A stretch of 64,000 nt of DNA from Streptomyces fumigatiscleroticus (GTDB taxonomy: Bacteria > Actinomycetota > Actinomycetes > Streptomycetales > Streptomycetaceae): NCBI RefSeq assembly GCF_014647975.1, contig NZ_BMQF01000014.1:1-64000 (forward strand), written 5' to 3'. Each line of letters begins with the position of its first letter. Position 1 is the stretch's first letter. Positions 59,215 through 64,000 of this stretch are shown here, in pieces. Made by a program: the position numbers and the translations under genes. The notes under the pieces were generated by a model. That model saw only the letters and a program-made list of their open reading frames with translations, searched no databases and was not told the origin of the DNA.

Positions 59215-59264
59215 AGGGAGCCCCAGGCCGATTGCTTGCCGGCGAGGCCTTGGGCTCCCTTTTT
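59215..59264. terminator. Strong terminator
   Basis: 15-bp arms AGGGAGCCCCAGGCC/GGCCTTGGGCTCCCT (one mismatch) with a 16-base loop, then TTTTTG. No obvious plus-strand gene precedes it, so it may end a small RNA or antisense transcript that starts between 58918 and 59215. Confidence 0.8.
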
Positions 59265-59439
59265 GTGTGCTCATTTTGTGTGCGAATTACTGATCCATCC
59301 CGCAAAGCGACATGTGTACGCTTCAAGGGTGAATGCACTGATTTCCGTGCATTCCTTTGTTTCGCCCAAAACGGGCCTTGTCAGGCAATCGCCCGTCGCT
59401 CATACTTCCCCTTGCTGTTCGAGGGGACATGGAGGTGCA

Positions 59440-59655
59440 GTGATTCGCGCTGGAGATGCCTGGAAGCGGAGTTCGTACAGCGAAGAGGGTGCTTGCGTAG
59501 AGGTTGCGCTGAGCGACTCCGTACTGATCAGAGATTCGAAGGAGCCGGGGAGCCGCCGCATACGGTGCAGCAGCTCCGCCTGGACTCATTTCAGTTCTTC
59601 ACTCAAATGCTCCACCGCCTTTCCGGTGTTCACCGCTCCCGCTAGGAGAGATTGA
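59440..59655 (+). CDS. DUF397 protein
   Basis: 71 residues. WKRSSYSEEGACVEVAL and VLIRDSKEPGSRR are the DUF397 core (WxKSSYSxxxGxCVEVA, RDSK). The C-terminal part departs from the usual FTxxEWxAF pattern. GTG 59440 follows GGAGGT. DUF397 proteins partner with XRE/DUF5753 regulators such as WhiJ, and are reported in toxin-antitoxin-like or developmental control in Streptomyces. Here it points towards its partner and the two 3' ends overlap by 14 bases. Confidence 0.82.
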   Translation: MIRAGDAWKRSSYSEEGACVEVALSDSVLIRDSKEPGSRRIRCSSSAWTHFSSSLKCSTAFPVFTAPARRD

Positions 59656-60490
59656 GGATTTCCTCGCCGATCTCCTCGGCAATGGTCTTCTCGACCTCCC
59701 AGAAGGCGTCCAGGTAGTCGGCCGGCTCCCGCCGTAGTCCGTACCGCGGGCTGCTCTCGGTGAGCAGGAATTCCCCGTCCGGCGTCTGTACGTAGGTGAC
59801 GAGGTCCTCGATGCCGCCGGAGAACTCGAAGATCGTGTAGGGAGTGCGGAAGAGCGGGTACACGCCCTTCGCCAGGGGAACGTACTTGATCTGCACATTC
59901 GGGTAGTCGTTGATGCGCAGGAGCGCTTCGCGCTGCTGTCGCATGGTCGCCTCGCTGCCGACGGCGCGCCGGAGCACGGACTCGTCGAGGATGAAGAAGA
60001 ACTGGGCCTCCTCCGACTCCAGGACCTTCTGCCGCCGCATCCGCAGTTCCACGCTCAGCTCCACGTCCCGGCCGGGCTGGAGCTTCTGGAGAAGGGCTGT
60101 GGCGTATTCCTCGGTCTGGAGCAGGCCGGGCATGACATTGCGCTCGTAGTTGCGCACGATGGCGGCCGACTCCTCGTACGCGACATAGGCCTCGAACTCC
60201 GGGGTCATCACGGACTTGTAGGCCGTGTACCAGGAGGGCTGGCGGGCCGCTTTCGCGAGGTCGACGAGTTCCGTGCGCTCCTCGGCGGACATGCCGTACT
60301 TGTCGGCCAGCGCCATGGTGTCCGTGATGCTGATGCCGATCTTCCCGTTCTCGATACGGATGACCTTCGACGGTGACCATCCGAACGCGTCGGCGACCTG
60401 CTGCTGGGTGAGACCCGCCCCTTCGCGTGCCCTCTTGAGGCGGTCCCGCAGTCGCTGACGGAGAAACATCGGGTTTTCGGACACAGCCAC
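59642..60490 (-). CDS. XRE-family regulator with DUF5753 domain (WhiJ-like)
   Basis: 282 residues. An N-terminal helix-turn-helix (LTQQQVADAFGWSPSKVIRIE near residues 26-46) is followed by a DUF5753 domain (ERNVMPGLLQTEEYATALL near 112, then EFSGGIEDLVTYVQ). Streptomyces have many such WhiJ-type proteins, each with a DUF397 partner, acting in development. GTG 60490 is chosen because GAAGGGG precedes it; GTG 60517 lacks a site. Its 3' end overlaps the convergent DUF397 gene. Confidence 0.9.
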   Translation of the reverse strand: MAVSENPMFLRQRLRDRLKRAREGAGLTQQQVADAFGWSPSKVIRIENGKIGISITDTMALADKYGMSAEERTELVDLAKAARQPSWYTAYKSVMTPEFEAYVAYEESAAIVRNYERNVMPGLLQTEEYATALLQKLQPGRDVELSVELRMRRQKVLESEEAQFFFILDESVLRRAVGSEATMRQQREALLRINDYPNVQIKYVPLAKGVYPLFRTPYTIFEFSGGIEDLVTYVQTPDGEFLLTESSPRYGLRREPADYLDAFWEVEKTIAEEIGEEILNLS

Positions 60491-60869
60491 GGCAGCCCCT
60501 TCAGGTCCGGCAGACACCTAGTGCACATCCGCGCCACCAGAGGCGACTGGGGCCGCGGTTGGGCCAGGCTAGCGGGCCTGGATCCATCCTGCCTGCTGAA
60601 GAACAGCGCCCTAGCATGTCTGCTCCCTACAAAGTGGGCCGAAGCATGGAGCAGGCTTTCATCCTGTGCGCTGGATGACTGGAGCACGTCTGTCAGGAAC
60701 CTGGCCGGAGCCGTCCTCCCAATCCTCCACACGATGAAATGCCATGTAGCAAAATCATCCATGACTGGAAGTCAGGAGGCAAGGGCTGACCGATGTGCCT
60801 CCGTAAGGCGAGTGGAAGCAGTCGACTCCGGACGACCAGGGTGACGAATGAGTTCGGTCCGGCCTTGTG
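60491..60869. other. 379-bp gap upstream of the XRE gene
   Basis: GC content is visibly lower than in its neighbours, with several AT-rich patches (GTAGCAAAATCATCC). I find no frame with a recognised domain. It must contain the XRE promoter on the minus strand. The lower GC suggests that the XRE/DUF397 locus was acquired. Confidence 0.5.
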
Positions 60870-61630
<761 letters not shown>

Positions 61631-61643
<13 letters not shown>

Positions 61644-62392
61644 CCCAGCAGACAGACGACGAGCGCGGTCACTGGGAGGGCCAGTGCGTACGACCACTGC
61701 GCCCCGGAGGCCGTCACTTCGTCGATCACCGGCATGGAACCCGCGTACCCCCGGCTGACCATGGCCAGGTGGACGCGTTCGCCGCGTTCGTAGGAGCGGA
61801 TGAACAGGGCCCCCGCGGACTTGGCGAGCACGCCCCAGTGGCGCACGCCGCGCGCCTCGAAGCCGCGCGACTCCCGGGCGATCCGCATCCGCCGCATCTC
61901 GTCGGTGATGACGTCGCCGTAGCGGATCATGAAGGACGCGATCTGGACGAGGAGCGGCGGGAGCTTCAGGCGCTGGAGGCCGAGGAGGAGTTCGCGCAGT
62001 TCGGTGGTGGAGGCCAGCAGGACCGAGGCGGCGACGCCGAGGGTGCCCTTGGCCAGCACGTTCCAGGCGCCCCACAGGCCGTTGACGCTGAGCGACATGC
62101 CGAGCACCTCGACCCGCTCGCCCTGGGCGACGAACGGCATCAGCACCGCGAAGGCGACGAACGGGATCTCGATCAGCAGCCGTTTGAGCAGGAAGCCGGC
62201 CGGGACGCGGGCCACCGCCGCGACCGTGGCGAGCAGGACGGCGTACAGGCCGAAGGCCCAGACCGCCTCCCGCGGGGTCGAGACGACGACCACCACGAAG
62301 GCGAAGGCGGCGGCGAGCTTGGTGTGCGGCGGCAGGGCGTGCACGGGGGAGTGCCCGTGCCGGTAGAGCCGGTGTGCGTGTCCCGCGCCCAT
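61631..62392 (-). CDS. cbiQ: ECF transporter transmembrane protein CbiQ/NikQ-type
   Basis: 253 residues. HSPVHALPPHTKLAAAFAFV at the N-terminus and several hydrophobic helices, with the two coupling-helix Ala-Arg motifs (ARESRGFEARG near 165; VSRGYAGS near 217) that contact the ATPase. The start at 62392 immediately follows the stop of the CbiM gene. It is the T-component of the nickel/cobalt importer. Confidence 0.92.
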
Positions 62393-62393
62393 C

Positions 62394-63458
62394 TCAGACG
62401 CTCGTGGCCGAGGAGGTGTCGGCCGGGGAGACGTCGTCCGTACGGCGCCTGCGCACCGCCCAGAACACCGCGCTGCCCGCGACGACGGTGACGCCGACGC
62501 CGATCACACCGGCGAGGCCGCCGGAGAGACGGGCGTCGGTGATGTCCTTCACGCCGTAGCCGGCGAGCGGGGAGCCGGCGGCGGCGTGCTCCTTCTCCTT
62601 CTGGTCGATGCCCTTGTCGGCGGCGACCTTCTCCAGGCCGTCGGGGCTGGCGGAGGCGTAGAAGCTCACGAACCCGGCGAGGACGAGGGAGGCGACCAGG
62701 CCGGTGATCCACACCTTGCGGTGGGACCGTGCGGCGGGTGCGGCGACGGGGGCCGGCGCGGCGGCGGGCGCGTCGACCAGTTCGCCGTTCACCCGCAGCT
62801 TCAGGCGCTGCTCCATCCCGCGTGCGCCGTGCACCAGGTCCGGGCGGACGGCGATCACGGCGCCGACGGTCAGCGCGGTGATCACGGCCTCGCCGATGCC
62901 GATCAGGACATGTACGCCGATCATCGCGGTGGCGACCTTGCCGATCGCGACATCGGTGGTGCCGCCGATCCAGTAGATCAGCGTGAAGGCGACGGCCGCG
63001 GCCGGTACCGAGACCAGCGCGGCGACGAAGGAGGCGACGGTCACCGACCGGCGCCTGCGGGGCAGCACCTTCAGCAGGCCGCGGAAGACGGCGTAGGAGA
63101 CCACCGTCGTGACGATCGCCATGTCGGTGATGTTCACGCCGAGCGCGGTCAGGCCGCCGTCCGCGAAGAGGATGCCCTGCATGAGCAGGACGACGGAGAC
63201 GCAGAGCACCCCTGTGCAGGGGCCGACGAGTATCGCGGCGAGGGCGCCGCCGAGCAGATGGCCGCTGGTCCCCGCCGCGACGGGGAAGTTCAGCATCTGC
63301 ACCGCGAAGATGAACGCCGCGACCAGTCCCGCCAGCGGCGCCGTACGCTCGTCGAGTTCCCGGCGCGCACCGCGCAGACTGACCGCGACGGCACCCGCGG
63401 CGACGACTCCGGCCACGGCGGAGGTGGGGGCGTTGATGAATCCGTCAGGAACATGCAC
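62394..63458 (-). CDS. cbiM: Nickel/cobalt ECF substrate-binding protein, CbiM-CbiN/PDGLE fusion
   Basis: 354 residues. The mature-like N-terminus VHVPDGFINAP carries the metal-binding His2 region (GTG start, so Met-His-Val). CbiM helices include GTSGHLLGGALAAILVGPCTG. After a linker the C-terminal part has a membrane helix, the SPDGLEKVA (PDGLE) motif and another helix, equivalent to CbiN/NikN. Such MN fusions are typical of nickel importers. A Nur box 21-37 bp upstream supports nickel rather than cobalt. Confidence 0.9.
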   Translation of the reverse strand: MHVPDGFINAPTSAVAGVVAAGAVAVSLRGARRELDERTAPLAGLVAAFIFAVQMLNFPVAAGTSGHLLGGALAAILVGPCTGVLCVSVVLLMQGILFADGGLTALGVNITDMAIVTTVVSYAVFRGLLKVLPRRRRSVTVASFVAALVSVPAAAVAFTLIYWIGGTTDVAIGKVATAMIGVHVLIGIGEAVITALTVGAVIAVRPDLVHGARGMEQRLKLRVNGELVDAPAAAPAPVAAPAARSHRKVWITGLVASLVLAGFVSFYASASPDGLEKVAADKGIDQKEKEHAAAGSPLAGYGVKDITDARLSGGLAGVIGVGVTVVAGSAVFWAVRRRRTDDVSPADTSSATSV

Positions 63459-63478
63459 CGTTCGATGATAGTGGCTTG

Positions 63479-63495
63479 TTGCGAATCCCTTGCAA
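63479..63495. promoter_or_regulatory. Nur box upstream of the nickel/cobalt transporter
   Basis: TTGCGA-ATCCC-TTGCAA matches the Streptomyces Nur consensus tTGCaa-N5-ttGCAA. It overlaps the probable promoter of the cbiM gene, so nickel-bound Nur would repress uptake. Confidence 0.75.
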
Positions 63496-63606
63496 GAGCG
63501 ATCCAAGAGCGATCCCCTTGTGAAATCGCATGGGTGAGATGTCAGACCCGGCCGAGGCGGGGTACCCGGCCGTGGCCCGAAGCGGCGCGATGTGAGGAAA
63601 CCGTTC

Positions 63607-63978
63607 ATGTCCGAGGTCGAACAGTACGCACGAGCCCAGGTCGTCACGGACGCGGACGTCCTGGTACAGGACGCTGGGGCCGTACCGGTCGTGCTGCGGT
63701 ACGACCCCGAGGGCGATCCGCGGTCGGTGCGGGTCGGACTGCCGGGACCCGGTTCCCACGCGCGCGAGTGGACTCTCTCGCGGGAGCTGCTGGAGCGGGG
63801 CCTGCGGGCTCCGGCCGGGAGCGGGGCGGTGCGGGTGTGGCCGTGCGGGCGGGTGCAGGCCGTGGTCGAGTTCCACTCCGCGCAGGGCGTCTCGGTGGTG
63901 CAGTTCGAGGCGAAGGCGCTGGCGCGCTTCCTGCGGATGACCTACGGAGCCGATGGACCGGTGCCGGCGAGCCGCTGA
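63607..63978 (+). CDS. ssgE: SsgA-like sporulation/cell-division protein, probably SsgE
   Basis: 123-residue SALP. It carries VPVVLRYDPEGDPRSVRV, EWTLSRELLERGLRAPAGSGAVRVWP and FEAKALARFL, matching the SsgA/B family core (WxFARDLLxxGL and DVRVWP). SALPs steer septum placement and spore maturation in Streptomyces. By neighbourhood (end of the SCO32xx-SCO315x block) it corresponds to ssgE. ATG 63607 has GAGGAAA upstream. The member is short, lacking the C-terminal extension of SsgA. Confidence 0.82.
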   Translation: MSEVEQYARAQVVTDADVLVQDAGAVPVVLRYDPEGDPRSVRVGLPGPGSHAREWTLSRELLERGLRAPAGSGAVRVWPCGRVQAVVEFHSAQGVSVVQFEAKALARFLRMTYGADGPVPASR

Positions 63979-64000
63979 TCAGCCGCCCTGCTTCAGCAGC
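63979..64000 (-). CDS. 3' end of a gene continuing beyond the window
   Basis: Directly after ssgE, a minus-strand frame ends with LLKQGG-stop (stop at 63979-63981). Only seven codons are visible, so no identity is possible. Confidence 0.35.

Noticed and set aside
63459..63606. Cobalamin riboswitch before cbiM
   Set aside because: Leader is too short and no B12-box-like sequence is visible; a Nur box is present instead.

Overview
The window is high-GC (about 70-73%) Streptomyces chromosome. The evidence is strong GC3 codon bias, frequent GTG/TTG starts, the sigma factor HrdD, an SsgA-family sporulation protein, the cell-division protein SepX and actinobacteria-only families. From about 8.4 kb onward the gene order (hrdD, TetR, fruR-fruK-fruA, L,D-transpeptidase, mscL, galU, moeA, ssgE) matches, from memory, the S. 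coelicolor SCO32xx-SCO315x region read backwards. No database search was possible.

1-8.4 kb: the right part of an actinomycete integrative and conjugative element (AICE) ending at a tRNA-Arg(CCU) gene. In order it carries a HATPase-type regulator, a Nudix protein like the pSAM2 immunity factor Pif, a GntR/UTRA repressor like KorSA, a small protein, an FtsK/TraB DNA translocase, four spread-type genes, a rolling-circle replication initiator, an excisionase and a tyrosine integrase. The integrase is broken by two single-base frameshifts. Copies of an ACTCGTnTAGACGAGT-like operator lie upstream of or overlapping the starts of several of these genes, which suggests one repressor controls the whole element. 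The left attachment site lies outside the window. The replication initiator has a good ribosome binding site followed by ATC rather than ATG.

8.4-19.7 kb: a double-IclR regulator, an M6 metalloprotease, a TetR/DHA2 efflux pair, a MarR/DODA-dioxygenase divergent pair, a PAT-like acetyltransferase, hrdD behind a clear SigR-type promoter, a TetR regulator and a decayed WYL regulator. 19.8-24.1 kb: the fructose operon fruR-fruK-(Gly-Ala-Thr repeat ORF)-fruA. 24.2-37.3 kb: DUF6227-like protein, L,D-transpeptidase, P1 peptidase, MscL, SAF-domain protein, MTA phosphorylase, an FmdB zinc-ribbon gene behind a CIRCE-like element, an MFS exporter, a cation/proton antiporter and a penicillin acylase-family enzyme. 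37.3-43.6 kb: 5-FCL, galU, then moeA-moaC-mog-rimJ-like-sepX. The MoeA/SepX pair corresponds to the known Glp/GlpR (gephyrin-like protein and receptor) division module. 43.7-49.7 kb: tRNA-Ala(CGC), GNAT, exonuclease III, and a MerR regulator divergent from a Baeyer-Villiger monooxygenase-hydrolase-SDR operon. 49.7-64 kb: tricorn protease, TetR/MMPL, YbaK, DUF1876, class-C serine hydrolase, a convergent XRE/DUF397 pair, a nickel/cobalt ECF transporter behind a Nur box, and ssgE.

A theme of the window is tandem-repeat expansion in linkers and gene ends, with units of 9, 15, 21, 30 and 33 nt, plus a 182-bp duplication. Nearly all coding repeats have units that are multiples of three.
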